Shown piece after piece: positions 55,652 through 64,000 of a stretch of DNA of 64,000 nucleotides. How positions within the stretch are numbered: position 1 is the first letter of the stretch; every line of letters starts with the position of its first letter. Source of the stretch: JAZDOK01 sp043798715 (lineage in GTDB: Bacteria > Vulcanimicrobiota > JAZDOK01). Made by a program: the position numbers and the translations under genes. The DNA is taken from positions 62,001 to 126,000 of the forward strand of contig JAZDOK010000013.1 of NCBI GenBank assembly GCA_043798715.1. The letters are read 5' to 3'. The notes below the pieces were generated by a model. The model had not been told where the DNA came from, made no database searches, and saw nothing but the letters and a program-made list of their open reading frames with translations.

Positions 55652-56329
55652 ATGAGGATGGAAAAGCTCTGTTGTTTCCTGCTCTGTGTGTTTCTCGCCG
55701 GATGCGCCGGTTCATACGAAATCGCCAATTATTCAACCGAACTTGCCGGGAGAGATTCGGCCCAGCGAAAGAACATCAGCCTGGGAGCGGAAAAACTTGA
55801 TGGCCTGATCCTTTCGCCCGGAGAGATCTTCTCCTTCAACGCCTCCGTGGGAAAGCGCCTCCGCCAGAGCGGATACCGGGATGCCCCGGCCATTTTAAAC
55901 GGCGGAGTTTTTGAGTCACCGGGAGGGGGTCTCTGCCAGCTCTCTTCCACTCTCTACAACGCCGCTCTCCTCGCCGATCTTAAAATCATCGAACGCCATC
56001 CACACTTCTTCCGGGTGCGCTCGGTACCTCCGGGACGGGATGCGGCGGTCCTCTACGACACCTGCGACCTTAAATTCAGGAATCCTTTTCCCTCGCCCAT
56101 CAGCATTAAGGCCGGTTTAGATGGGGAGCGCCTCCTCATTAAGATTCAGGCCGCCCGGCCTCTGAAGAAAAACGTCGGGATTACGGTGGAGAAATTTCCT
56201 GGAAGCACGTCCGGCAAGAGGAGCAGTGGAGACCTCTTTCGGGTCTGGAGAATAATAAAATCACCGGATAACTCTCTGTTTGAAAAAGAACTCATATCCG
56301 AGGACTCCTACCGGGAGGCCGGGCAATAA
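55652..56329 (+). CDS. VanW-family lipoprotein (225 aa)
   Basis: The N-terminus is a lipoprotein signal: hydrophobic core then LAGC at residues 15-18, so the mature protein would be lipid-anchored. The VanW domain follows, with EKLDGLILSPGEIFSFN, YRDAPAILNGG, GGGLCQLSSTLYNAAL (containing the conserved Cys) and RVRSVPPGRDAAV. The C-terminal VanW 2 region is short. VanW proteins may act on peptidoglycan; they are not restricted to vancomycin resistance clusters. No peptidoglycan-binding domain is fused. It lies 104 bp after the SPFH gene, separated by the repeat region. Confidence 0.9.
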   Translation: MRMEKLCCFLLCVFLAGCAGSYEIANYSTELAGRDSAQRKNISLGAEKLDGLILSPGEIFSFNASVGKRLRQSGYRDAPAILNGGVFESPGGGLCQLSSTLYNAALLADLKIIERHPHFFRVRSVPPGRDAAVLYDTCDLKFRNPFPSPISIKAGLDGERLLIKIQAARPLKKNVGITVEKFPGSTSGKRSSGDLFRVWRIIKSPDNSLFEKELISEDSYREAGQ

Positions 56330-56357
56330 AGAACCGCTTCTGACTCCGGAGACGGAC

Positions 56358-57707
56358 CTATCTTCCCACTTTTAAAAAGTGCAGTCTTTTGTTCCTGTAG
56401 ATGACTATAGAAAGCGGCTCTCCTTTTTTATGCATGGTGAGAACTTTTCTCAGGTCCTCAAGATTGTTTATCCTCTGGCGCTCAATCTTAACCAGGATGT
56501 CCCCCCGCATCAGGCCGGCCTTTTCCGCCAGACTTCCGGGTGAAACAAAAGTGATAAGGAGCCCGCAGGGAACGTTCAGGCGCCGGGCAAGATCCGGCGT
56601 CGTTATTTTTACGGTGGCTCCCAGAGATGGATGGACCTTCCCCTCTTTTACGCTTACCGGCTCGGGACTTTTACTTATTGTAATTTCGGGAGACGGACTT
56701 TCCCCGGGTGGGGGCGAAGAGACAACCTCCGGGGAAGGTGCGGGTGTGGCGCTTATTTCAGGTGTCACCGGCGGCCGGGGCTGCTCTTTTCCTTCCCCGG
56801 GGGTCTTCCCGCCCGGTTGAAAGACGAAATCCCCCTTGTCCAGGTTCTGTTCACGAATCTTCCCGTACTGCGGATGCTGACAGCCATTGGAATAATTAAC
56901 CACCCGGGACTCCAGGAAATTGCCCAACTCCGTCCCGGTCACAAACCCGTCCTTGTCGCTGTCTGCCTCCCCGCCTATTCCCTCTATGAACTGGCTCTTA
57001 AAAACGCTCTTGTCCGGGACGGCCTCATCGGCGCTCCCTGAGGTCATGAACTGCCGCACCGGGCGGGACGTCTTGTAGCTGATTGCCTCCGGGATGGCCC
57101 GGGTTATGGCAAAAAGAGAGCCGGAAAAACAACTGTCAAAGACAAAGAGAGCGTGCTTGGACTCGATGATCCTGGCAAAAGATTCAAATTGCTGCATATC
57201 GAGAGCCTTAGCCTTGAAGCCCTTCTTATCCACATTGGGATTCGGCGCATCGGAAGGGACAATGTAGCCCATCTCATCGCCGTAAGCCAGCTTCTCGGTG
57301 TGCCCGTGCCCGGCAAAGTAGATGAGAAGACGATTTTCCTGCTCCAGGCCGTACCTGTTGATAAAATCCTTGATCCCGGATACCAGGTGAACGCTGTCCG
57401 GATCCTTAAGGACCGTGATCTCGAAACCCTGGCTCTTAAGGGTTTTTTCAACATCTTCAATATCCTGAAGAACTCCCGGCAGCTTAGGCCAGCCGGCGGT
57501 ATAGTTGCTGACTCCGATCAGAAGGGCATAACTCCCCTTGTAGAGCTGAACTTCCTTCGGGGCCCCATCCTCCCCTTTAACCCTTATGAGGACCGAGCGG
57601 CTTCCGCCCGGGGCGCTTTCGGACCAGGCGAGGCTCCCCGGCACAATAACAAGCAAGGCCAGAAGAATGCTCCAGAAAGCTGTTTGCTCCCGGAAAAATT
57701 TATGCAT
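56358..57707 (-). CDS. secreted metacaspase-like protease with EF-hand and PDZ domain (449 aa)
   Basis: A signal peptide (residues 1-28) precedes a caspase-like (C14) domain with the catalytic dyad His134 (FAGHGH) and Cys193 (FVFDSCFSG). A canonical EF-hand calcium loop Asp249-x-Asp251-x-Asp253-Gly...Glu260 follows (DSDKDGFVTGTE), so the protease is probably calcium-dependent like other metacaspases. A Pro/Ser-rich linker (about 305-355) leads to a C-terminal PDZ domain (about 360-445, GLLITFVSPGSLAEKAGL). It should act outside the cytoplasm. The arrangement protease-EF-hand-linker-PDZ is uncommon. Confidence 0.85.
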   Translation of the reverse strand: MHKFFREQTAFWSILLALLVIVPGSLAWSESAPGGSRSVLIRVKGEDGAPKEVQLYKGSYALLIGVSNYTAGWPKLPGVLQDIEDVEKTLKSQGFEITVLKDPDSVHLVSGIKDFINRYGLEQENRLLIYFAGHGHTEKLAYGDEMGYIVPSDAPNPNVDKKGFKAKALDMQQFESFARIIESKHALFVFDSCFSGSLFAITRAIPEAISYKTSRPVRQFMTSGSADEAVPDKSVFKSQFIEGIGGEADSDKDGFVTGTELGNFLESRVVNYSNGCQHPQYGKIREQNLDKGDFVFQPGGKTPGEGKEQPRPPVTPEISATPAPSPEVVSSPPPGESPSPEITISKSPEPVSVKEGKVHPSLGATVKITTPDLARRLNVPCGLLITFVSPGSLAEKAGLMRGDILVKIERQRINNLEDLRKVLTMHKKGEPLSIVIYRNKRLHFLKVGR

Positions 57708-57738
57708 GTCTCATCTCCGCCCCATATGTTTATTCCTG

Positions 57739-58353
57739 TCAATGCAGGTGCTGGAGGGATGGTGGAACCGCCTTCCCGGCGCTGTTATAGACGGACTCCA
57801 CGATGGTGTCCTCCAGGTCCATATCCCCGCTCATCCGGTCGAAGATCTCCTGCGGCGGTATCGCCAGCGCCTCGACACAGAACTTGAGGCCCAGGAGGTC
57901 GCGCACCTCGCTGTCGTACAGTTTCACCTGGTAATTGGAATCCTTGGCCAGGTGCTCCCGCTGCGCATAGGCATGATCGAACTCCGCTGGAGGTTTTGCG
58001 TTGTCCAGGGGAGTGTACAGAAGAACCGGGTTGATGTTGTATTTCCTTATGAGGAACATCCAGGAATCGCCGTTTTTCCTCTGCTCGAACAGCACCATCG
58101 GGCTTATCGAGGCAGCCTTGGCCAGGAACAGCGACGGATGAATATCCATTGGATCGGTCAGGTCCTGGCCTATGGACTGGATGGTGGTCTTGTCTATTTT
58201 GTAGTAGTTAACCAGGGTGCCCAGGTTCGGAGAGGTATCCCCCCAGAGGGGATTGTTATACGGGTGTTGCGGTTCCGAGTCTGCCTGGGCCAAAGTTGAA
58301 GTGATGCCGACCAGGAACAGGAAAAGGATGACCGGAAAAATATTTTTATTCAT
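57739..58353 (-). CDS. secreted protein of unknown function (204 aa)
   Basis: GGGAGGCG precedes ATG 58353. A signal peptide (FPVILFLFLVGITSTLAQA) is followed by a mixed alpha/beta domain with an aromatic, Pro-rich region (HPYNNPLWGDTSPNLGTLVN) and two cysteine-poor acidic segments. The sequence has no recognisable catalytic motif. It lies 31 bp upstream of the metacaspase gene on the same strand, so it is probably co-transcribed and may be its substrate, inhibitor or partner; that link is inferred from position only. Confidence 0.65.
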   Translation of the reverse strand: MNKNIFPVILFLFLVGITSTLAQADSEPQHPYNNPLWGDTSPNLGTLVNYYKIDKTTIQSIGQDLTDPMDIHPSLFLAKAASISPMVLFEQRKNGDSWMFLIRKYNINPVLLYTPLDNAKPPAEFDHAYAQREHLAKDSNYQVKLYDSEVRDLLGLKFCVEALAIPPQEIFDRMSGDMDLEDTIVESVYNSAGKAVPPSLQHLH

Positions 58354-58448
58354 AACTTCGCCTCCCTTTTTTATTCCACAAGTTAACTTTGACAGGCTTC
58401 CATAAAAAACCTTTCATGAACATTCTCCGCAGCCAATAGCCGACAAGT

Positions 58449-60596
58449 TTAAGTTGATCTGCCGAATTTTTTAAGCCGGAGGGAATTCGCAAGCACCGTG
58501 ACGGAACTTAAGGCCATGGCGGCGGCGGCGATCATGGGGTTTAGAAGGCCCAGGGCGGCCAGCGGGATGGCAACCGTGTTGTAAAAGAAAGCCCAGAAGA
58601 GGTTCTGACGGATGACGCGGAAAGTCTCTTTTGAGAGAGCTATCGCCAGGGCCACTCCCGCCAGGTCCCCCCGGATGAGGGTAATATCGGAAGCTTCCTT
58701 GGCGATGTCGGTTCCGGTTCCGATGGCGATGCCCACGTCAGAGCGGGCCAGGGCCGGTGCGTCGTTGATGCCGTCCCCCACCATGGCCACGATGCGGCTC
58801 TCCTCCTTAAGGCGCTCGATATGGCGGGCCTTCTCAGCGGGAAGAATTTCAGCCAGCACTTCGGGGATATGGGCCTCCCGGGCGACTGACTCCGCGGCCG
58901 CCCTGCGATCGCCGCTCATCAGGATGACCCGCAGGCCCTGTCTCATTATATCCGCCACCGCTTCCGCGGCGCCTTTCTTGATGGGATCGGAGAGGGCCAG
59001 AATACCGGCCGGGCGACCGGACGCGCCCACGAAAACGAGGCTCTTCCCCGCCGCCTCCAGATCTTTTATCCGCGAGTCCCAATTATCTCCAAAGGAGACG
59101 CCCCGCTCCCTGAGAAACTCCCTCTTTCCGGCGAGCACCAAAGCGCCCTCTACCTCTCCCCCGGCTCCCATTCCCGCCTCGGAGAAAAAATTACGAAGCT
59201 GAGGAGCCTTAAGAAACAGCGCCCCGGCCTTCTCCACGACGGCCCGGGCCAGGGGATGTTCGGATCCGGACTCTACGGCGGCGGCCTGCATCAGAAGCTC
59301 TTCCTGAGAGACACCCTCCCCCGGCAGGACATCCGTAACGGAAGGCCTCCCCTCCGTGAGGGTTCCTGTCTTGTCAAGAACCACCGTGTCCAGCAGGCGG
59401 GCCTTCTCAAGAACCGCCGCCCCCCTGATGAGAATGCCGAGCTGAGCGCCTCTTCCGGTGCCCACCATGATGGCCGCAGGGGTGGCCAGGCCCAGGGCGC
59501 AGGGACAGGCGATGACCAGTACCGCCACCGCCGAAATAAGGGCCTGCCGGAAAGCCTCCTCGCCCCCGCGGAAAAACCAGAAGCAAAAAGTCGCCAGGGC
59601 GATGAGAAGGACCGCAGGCACAAAGACCGCGGCCACCCGGTCCGCCAGGTTCTGGATTGGGGCCTTCTGGGCCTGGGCCTCCTCTACCAGTCTTAAGATG
59701 GCGGCATAGGCCGTCTCGGAGCCCACTCGCTCCGCCCGTATTTTAAGGAGGCCGTCCCGGGAGATAGTGGCGGCGGTGACCGGAGAGCCCTCCTTTTTGT
59801 CCACCGGGAGGCCCTCTCCGGTAATCATGGATTCGTCCACCGAAGCGCGCCCCTCAATGACCAGCCCGTCCACCGGGATGCGCTCGCCGGGGCGCACCAG
59901 GAGGAGTTCGCCCTCGACGACCTCCTCCGCGGGAATCACGACTTCCTCTCCCTCCCGCATCACGGAGGCCAAAGTCGGCTTGAGTTCCATCAGGGCTCTG
60001 ATAGCCTCGGAGGCCCTTCCCCGGGCCCTGACCTCGATGTGTTTCCCCAGGACGATGAAGGTGAGAATAAAGGCTGCGGAGTCATAGTAGAGATCGGCGG
60101 CCCCGCTTATGCTGCCCCATAGGCTGTAGAGGAAAGCCGCGCTCGAACCGAGGGCGATGAGGGTGTCCATATTGGCCGTGCCGTGCCGCGCCTGCTTTAA
60201 GGAGCCCCGGTAGAAAGGCCATCCCAGGATTACCTGCACGGGCAGGGCCAGAGCCGGCAGGAGCCATCGGAGAAAGCCAAAGGGGTGCAGCATACTTAGA
60301 GCCATGATCGGGACGGAGAGCGCCAGGCCCAGGATAAAAAGCCTGAGCCATCCGGCGGCCTCTCTCTTATCCTCCACCCCTCGCTCCGGGGATTTAAGGA
60401 CCGTGTAGCCCAGACCCTCGATTGTCTCCCCAATCTTCTCCAGGGCTACTTTTTCTGGATTATAGCTCACCGAGGCCCGGCGGGTCGCAAAATTAACCCC
60501 GGCCAAATCCACGCCCGGGAGGCGCTGGATGCTCTCCTGTATGCGGGCGGCGCACCCGGCGCAGCTCATACCCCCGATTGGAAGTTCCGCTTTCAT
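58449..60596 (-). CDS. copA: copper-transporting P-type ATPase CopA
   Basis: The protein has an N-terminal heavy-metal-associated domain with Cys12-x2-Cys15 (GMSCAGCA), eight membrane helices, the Cu(I)-transport CPC motif in helix 6 (VIACPCALGLATPAA), the phosphorylation motif DKTGTLTEG and the hinge GDGINDAPALARSDV. Length is 715 residues, with a single HMA domain. It exports Cu(I) using ATP. No copper chaperone is adjacent. The CsoR-type regulator at 15593-15856 could control it in trans, but no matching 27-bp palindrome is visible upstream. Confidence 0.96.
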   Translation of the reverse strand: MKAELPIGGMSCAGCAARIQESIQRLPGVDLAGVNFATRRASVSYNPEKVALEKIGETIEGLGYTVLKSPERGVEDKREAAGWLRLFILGLALSVPIMALSMLHPFGFLRWLLPALALPVQVILGWPFYRGSLKQARHGTANMDTLIALGSSAAFLYSLWGSISGAADLYYDSAAFILTFIVLGKHIEVRARGRASEAIRALMELKPTLASVMREGEEVVIPAEEVVEGELLLVRPGERIPVDGLVIEGRASVDESMITGEGLPVDKKEGSPVTAATISRDGLLKIRAERVGSETAYAAILRLVEEAQAQKAPIQNLADRVAAVFVPAVLLIALATFCFWFFRGGEEAFRQALISAVAVLVIACPCALGLATPAAIMVGTGRGAQLGILIRGAAVLEKARLLDTVVLDKTGTLTEGRPSVTDVLPGEGVSQEELLMQAAAVESGSEHPLARAVVEKAGALFLKAPQLRNFFSEAGMGAGGEVEGALVLAGKREFLRERGVSFGDNWDSRIKDLEAAGKSLVFVGASGRPAGILALSDPIKKGAAEAVADIMRQGLRVILMSGDRRAAAESVAREAHIPEVLAEILPAEKARHIERLKEESRIVAMVGDGINDAPALARSDVGIAIGTGTDIAKEASDITLIRGDLAGVALAIALSKETFRVIRQNLFWAFFYNTVAIPLAALGLLNPMIAAAAMALSSVTVLANSLRLKKFGRST

Positions 60597-60654
60597 GTGA
60601 CAATACTTTGACTTCTCAGCTCAAGATCTCCTGCCAGGGTCCGCCCTGAAAAAT

Positions 60655-60693
60655 CCGCAGATTACACAGATTACGCAGAAAGAAAGGGGGGGA
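60655..60693. repeat. CAGATTACR repeat, second site of a dispersed family
   Basis: CCGCAGATTACACAGATTACGCAGAAAGAAAGG contains two and a half copies of the 9-bp word CAGATTACR. A related GATCACGCAGATTACGTAGAAAG occurs at 25721-25743. A G-run and a short GGGGGAT/ACCCCC hairpin follow. The 194-bp gap 60597-60790 holds no gene. Confidence 0.55.
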
Positions 60694-60790
60694 GGGGGAT
60701 ACCCCCGACTGCCCCGTATCTGAGAACTATTAACCGATCACGCATGGTTCTCTTGCAGGAACGCCGGCGGTTTCAGAGAAGATTCAGGCC

Positions 60791-61945
60791 ATGAAAAACA
60801 GGCTCAGACTATTTCGCGTCGCCGGCATTCCCATCGAGGTTGATGTCTCCTGGCTGGTAATCTTCGCTCTGGTGGTTTTTACCCTGGCCATAGAATTTTT
60901 CCCGGAGGCCGTCCCCGGTATTCCCCGGACTGATGCCTGGCTCCTCGGGGTCATCTCCGCCCTTCTCCTTTTCTCCTCCCTTCTCTGTCACGAGCTCTCG
61001 CACTCCATCGTGGCCCAGAGATCTGGAATCCCCATCCGGAGGATCGTCCTCTTTTTATTCGGAGGGGTCGCCGAGATGACCGCCGAGCCCCCCTCAGCCT
61101 TTGCCGAATTCAAAATGGCCGCAGCCGGCCCCCTGTGCAGCATCCTTCTCGCAGGCATATTCGGATTTTCCGCCTGGCATCTGAACAAAAGCGGAGGCCA
61201 TCCCTACCTTCTGGCGGTCCTCCTCTACCTGGCCATGGTCAACGGTTTCCTGGCCCTGTTGAACCTCCTACCCGGTTTCCCGCTTGACGGCGGCCGGATA
61301 CTGCGCTCCCTGCTCTGGCGCTTCACAAGAAACCTGGAAAAAGCCACCTATTTTGCCAGCCTGGGGGGGAAGGGAATCGCCTTCCTCCTGCTTCTGGCAG
61401 GCGTTGTAAGATGTCTTCCCCGCGGAATACTCCCCTTCTTCCCGGAATACGGCGGCGACCTCCTGGGCGGGTTTTGGATGATGCTCATCGCCGCCTTTCT
61501 CTGGGACGCGGCCAGGGCCGGCTATGCCAACTCGCTCATGAGGAGCAGCCTGGAGGGCGTCCCCGTGCAGAGCATCCTGCACACCAATCTGATCCCCGTC
61601 GAAGAGTCCATGACGATGGCGGAACTCCTGCAGAACTATTTTCTGATCCACCATACCGAGGTCTTTCCGGTCTTCCGGGAAGGCGCTTTTACAGGCTTTG
61701 TCTCCATGGAGGATTTCAACAGGATACCACGCGATCTGTGGCTTTCCACGGCGGTAGGAGACATCGTCCGGAAGGATTCACTCCGCTTCTCGGTGAGTTT
61801 AGATGACGATCTAATGAACGCCATGGGAATCATGCTGCAGACGAACCGGACATACCTTCCGGTTCGCCATGATTCCCGAGTCCTGGGCGTCATCTACCGG
61901 CGGGATATAAACCGCCTCATTACACCCGCAGGGAAAGCTCCCTGA
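60791..61945 (+). CDS. site-2 protease (M50) with CBS domains
   Basis: The 384-residue membrane protein has the zinc motif His67-Glu68-Leu-Ser-His71 (CHELSHSI) in a transmembrane helix and the second motif NLLPGFPLDGGRILR near residue 160, both needed for intramembrane proteolysis. Five or six hydrophobic helices surround them. The C-terminal part (about 250-384) has two CBS-like repeats (SMTMAELLQNYFLIHH, DDDLMNAMGIMLQTN), which usually bind nucleotides and regulate the protease. Substrates are unknown; anti-sigma factors are common for the family. Confidence 0.92.
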   Translation: MKNRLRLFRVAGIPIEVDVSWLVIFALVVFTLAIEFFPEAVPGIPRTDAWLLGVISALLLFSSLLCHELSHSIVAQRSGIPIRRIVLFLFGGVAEMTAEPPSAFAEFKMAAAGPLCSILLAGIFGFSAWHLNKSGGHPYLLAVLLYLAMVNGFLALLNLLPGFPLDGGRILRSLLWRFTRNLEKATYFASLGGKGIAFLLLLAGVVRCLPRGILPFFPEYGGDLLGGFWMMLIAAFLWDAARAGYANSLMRSSLEGVPVQSILHTNLIPVEESMTMAELLQNYFLIHHTEVFPVFREGAFTGFVSMEDFNRIPRDLWLSTAVGDIVRKDSLRFSVSLDDDLMNAMGIMLQTNRTYLPVRHDSRVLGVIYRRDINRLITPAGKAP

Positions 61946-61982
61946 CCAAAAATGGTTCCATAAAAAAAGGGGAGGGAAGTCC

Positions 61983-62420
61983 ATGGTTCTCGACGTCAAG
62001 GCAATCCTGCAGGCGATCCAGGAGCGTTCGCGGGATACGGTCCACCTTCTGGATAAAAAGACGGGGAATGTCCAATCCATAAAAGCCTCCGAGCTGGACA
62101 GCCCGAAGGTGCGGGAACTTCTGGCCCTCAGGCAGAAAGAGCCGGCCCGCTTCGCCGAAATCCCCAGGCTTCCCGCCGAGGAAATCTACAAGGACATGAA
62201 GGCTTTCCTCGCCGTTCTCAAGGACCCCAGGCTCCGGGAGAAAATTGACCGTCTCATCGAGGGGGGCGGGGGTAATTACCGGGACTTCCTCGACGTCCTC
62301 CGGGGTAAGGAGCGGGAGGAGGAGCAGTGGTTCCACTTCCGCGAGGAGCGGATGCACACCCGCCTCAGGGGATGGCTCAAGACCGTCGGCCTTGAGGGCG
62401 CTCTGGATATCAAGACCTAG
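61983..62420 (+). CDS. hypothetical cytoplasmic protein (145 aa), possibly UPF0158-like
   Basis: GGGGAGGG upstream of ATG 61983 supports translation. The protein is charged and helical: LDVKAILQAIQERS, KVRELLALRQKE, AEEIYKDMKAFLAVL, then WFHFREERMHTRLRGWLKTV. The Trp/His/Phe cluster followed by the C-terminal Gly-Trp-Leu is reminiscent of the UPF0158 family, but I cannot confirm it. No signal peptide or membrane helix. It is 38 bp after the M50 gene on the same strand. Confidence 0.65.
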   Translation: MVLDVKAILQAIQERSRDTVHLLDKKTGNVQSIKASELDSPKVRELLALRQKEPARFAEIPRLPAEEIYKDMKAFLAVLKDPRLREKIDRLIEGGGGNYRDFLDVLRGKEREEEQWFHFREERMHTRLRGWLKTVGLEGALDIKT

Positions 62421-62490
62421 GGGATTGGGGCCGGGTGCTTTGTGTTTTTTTATTTATCGGAAAAATCCGCCGGGAAAGAAGTGAAAGATT

Positions 62491-63423
62491 ATGATTAACG
62501 CCGTCATGGATGCTGCTTTGGTTTCAGAGTTCCGAAAAATATCCACCTTGGATTTGATCGCGGCGGCAAATAGGGAAAGACAGAAATGGATGGGTTCGCG
62601 GTTTGAACTCTGCTCCATTATGAACGTCAAGTCCGGGTCGTGCAGCGAAGATTGCAAGTTCTGTGCCCAGTCTTCTCGATACAAAACCACCTCTCCGGTT
62701 TTCCCGCTCGTGAGCGTGGATGAAATGCTCCATGACGCGGAACGGGCTAAAATGGCCGGAGCGGAAAGATTCGGCCTGGTGGCCAGTGGAAGAAATCTTT
62801 CAAATAAAGAGATTGAAACCATTGCCGAAGGCATCCGCCGGATCAGGCAGAACGTCGAAATTGCCGTGTGCGCCTCCCTGGGAATTCTTAAAAAAGATTC
62901 TCTTATGCTCCTGAAAGAATCCGGATTGTCCCGCTACCATCACAATATTGAAACATCCCAGGAATTTTTTCCCCGCATCGCTTCGACCCACCTGTTCAGC
63001 GACCGGATGGCAACCCTTAAATCCGCCGGGGACGCGGGGCTGGAGGTGTGCAGCGGTGGCATCATCGGGATGGGGGAAGGGGAAGACGACCGGATCCGCA
63101 TGGCCCAGGTGCTCCGGGAAGCGGATGTGGATTCCGTTCCCCTGAACATACTCGTGCCCATCGCCGGAACCCCATTGGCTGGTATAAGCCCTCTTACCGT
63201 CGAAGAAATCCTGAGGACGGTGGCCATGTTTCGTTTGATTCTCAAAAACAAGACCATCCGGATCGCCGCCGGCCGGGAAACGGCTCTCAAGGATTTTCAG
63301 GGAATGGCTTTTCTGGCCGGCGCCAATGCGATGATGATCGGGGGCTATCTCACCATCCAGGGAAGAGAGGTCGCGGAAGATCATAAGCTGGTGGAAGAGG
63401 TAAAGAAATTATGGAATGGATAG
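62491..63423 (+). CDS. bioB: biotin synthase
   Basis: BioB inserts sulfur into dethiobiotin using a radical-SAM 4Fe-4S and a 2Fe-2S cluster. The radical-SAM motif Cys51-x3-Cys55-x2-Cys58 sits in GSCSEDCKFCAQ. Other conserved parts are GLVASGR, YHHNIETS, CSGGIIGMGE, NILVPIAGTP and RIAAGRE. Length 310 residues is normal. The stop overlaps the bioF start by 13 bp, so the two form a coupled operon. Confidence 0.97.
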   Translation: MINAVMDAALVSEFRKISTLDLIAAANRERQKWMGSRFELCSIMNVKSGSCSEDCKFCAQSSRYKTTSPVFPLVSVDEMLHDAERAKMAGAERFGLVASGRNLSNKEIETIAEGIRRIRQNVEIAVCASLGILKKDSLMLLKESGLSRYHHNIETSQEFFPRIASTHLFSDRMATLKSAGDAGLEVCSGGIIGMGEGEDDRIRMAQVLREADVDSVPLNILVPIAGTPLAGISPLTVEEILRTVAMFRLILKNKTIRIAAGRETALKDFQGMAFLAGANAMMIGGYLTIQGREVAEDHKLVEEVKKLWNG

Positions 63424-64000
63424 ATCGATACCTGAAGGAGCAGGAGAGCAGCCATCTCTTAAGGACCCTGCGCCGCCTCGAAAAAGGAAAAGAGGGGCAC
63501 ATTCTCCTGGAGGGCCGGGAACTTCTCGATCTGTCCTCCAATGATTACCTGGGCCTGGCCTCTCATCCGTCCCTCCTTGAGGCCAGCCGGAAGGCGGCCG
63601 AAGAATACGGGACCAGTTCCTCCGGCTCGCGGTTGATGAGCGGGGATCTCGTCATTCATCACCACCTGGAGGAGTCCGTTGCCGCTTTCAAGGGAAAGGA
63701 GGCCGCCCTGGTCTTCGGGAGCGGATTTCTGGCCAATATCGGCCTCATCCCCGCTCTGTGCGATAAGGCGGACGCGGTCTTTTCGGACCGGCTCAATCAT
63801 GCCAGCATCATCGACGGAACGCTTCTCTCGGGAGCTGAATTATTCCGTTTCCGGCACAATGAGGTGGATCACCTCGAGGCCCTGTTGAAAAAAGAAAGGG
63901 CGAAATTCAAGAAGGCCCTGATCGTGGTCGAGACGATTTACAGTATGGACGGGGACCGCCCCCCGCTTAAGGAAATTGTCGAATTGAAAAACAAATACGA
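63411..64000 (+). CDS. bioF: 8-amino-7-oxononanoate synthase, 5' part
   Basis: ATG 63411 lies inside the end of bioB. The 196 residues seen include the family motifs LDLSSNDYLGLASHPSL, TSSSGSRLMSGD, FGSGFLANIGLIPALC, LNHASIIDG and ETIYSMDGD. BioF condenses pimeloyl-ACP (or CoA) with alanine using PLP; the PLP-binding Lys lies beyond the window. No frameshift is visible. The pair bioB-bioF suggests the rest of the biotin operon follows to the right. Confidence 0.96.
   Translation, partial: MEWIDRYLKEQESSHLLRTLRRLEKGKEGHILLEGRELLDLSSNDYLGLASHPSLLEASRKAAEEYGTSSSGSRLMSGDLVIHHHLEESVAAFKGKEAALVFGSGFLANIGLIPALCDKADAVFSDRLNHASIIDGTLLSGAELFRFRHNEVDHLEALLKKERAKFKKALIVVETIYSMDGDRPPLKEIVELKNKY

Noticed and set aside
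56358..57887. Plus-strand frames opposite the metacaspase (for example 57153-57887)
   Set aside because: No ribosome-binding site or recognisable domain; the minus-strand gene has signal peptide, catalytic dyad and EF-hand.

Overview
The window is a dense, G+C-rich (roughly 58-60 % by eye) bacterial chromosome segment with short intergenic gaps, many ATGA-type overlaps and frequent GTG/TTG starts. No rRNA, CRISPR array, prophage or intact insertion sequence is visible. The gene set (cdaA-cdaR-glmM, trmFO, ECF-type riboflavin S component, S1, hslV, dprA, VanW, metacaspase, RTX protein, FHA/VWA/TPR proteins, bacterial microcompartment vertex proteins) does not point cleanly to one cultured phylum. 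I read it as an uncultivated bacterial lineage and do not assign a taxon.

Layout. 1-5260: end of a COG2403-type GTPase, a RibU-like S component, then the c-di-AMP/cell-wall operon cdaA-cdaR-glmM and an MFS transporter. 5261-6433: an AT-rich island between two near-identical 31-bp direct repeats, holding a 53-aa membrane protein, an AAA ATPase remnant and an orphan membrane protein. 6483-12973: a housekeeping run polA-mutM-rpsA-coaE-thioesterase-smpB; polA carries an in-frame palindromic repeat insertion. 12955-15856: a tandem HD-GYP protein, then divergently a promoter/operator driving thioredoxin, a tiny probable selenoprotein with an in-frame TGA, and a CsoR-family regulator. 15884-19985: a giant secreted S55-peptidase/beta-propeller protein and tRNA-Leu(CAA). 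20230-27326: a signalling-type cluster (TPR, VWA, zinc-ribbon-FHA, TPR-FHA) interrupted by a palindrome-rich regulatory region and a ribbon-helix-helix/orphan fusion.

27323-34533: dprA-topA-trmFO-hslV-histidine kinase-response regulator, a tightly coupled run in which hslV lacks hslU. 34657-36837: RTX-repeat protein with an M91/NleD-type metallopeptidase domain, plus a secreted companion. 37031-45408 (minus): two large membrane proteins, an acidic protein and a four-part mannose-1-P guanylyltransferase / phosphomutase-like / DUF5752-like fusion. 45625-53344: divergent GlmS-like enzyme, a GGDEF-ATPase-HEAT protein, M20 peptidase and a NAGPA-type secreted protein. 53412-56329: three tandem EutN/CcmL vertex proteins without any shell hexamer gene, a small membrane protein, an SPFH protein and a VanW lipoprotein. 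56358-60596 (minus): metacaspase-EF-hand-PDZ protein, a secreted orphan and the copper ATPase CopA. 60791-64000: M50 protease with CBS domains, a small orphan, and bioB-bioF.

Several dispersed repeat families run through the gaps: palindromes with GGGCG...CGCCC arms and different cores (six sites), CAGAAG/GCTGAA-type degenerate repeats, a CAGATTACR repeat, a branched palindrome and long hairpins. The strongest novelty candidates are the thioredoxin-selenoprotein-CsoR operon, the shell-less BMC vertex trio, the palindrome inside polA, the RTX-M91 protein and the GGDEF-ATPase-HEAT protein. All functions are inferred from sequence reading alone; no database search was run.
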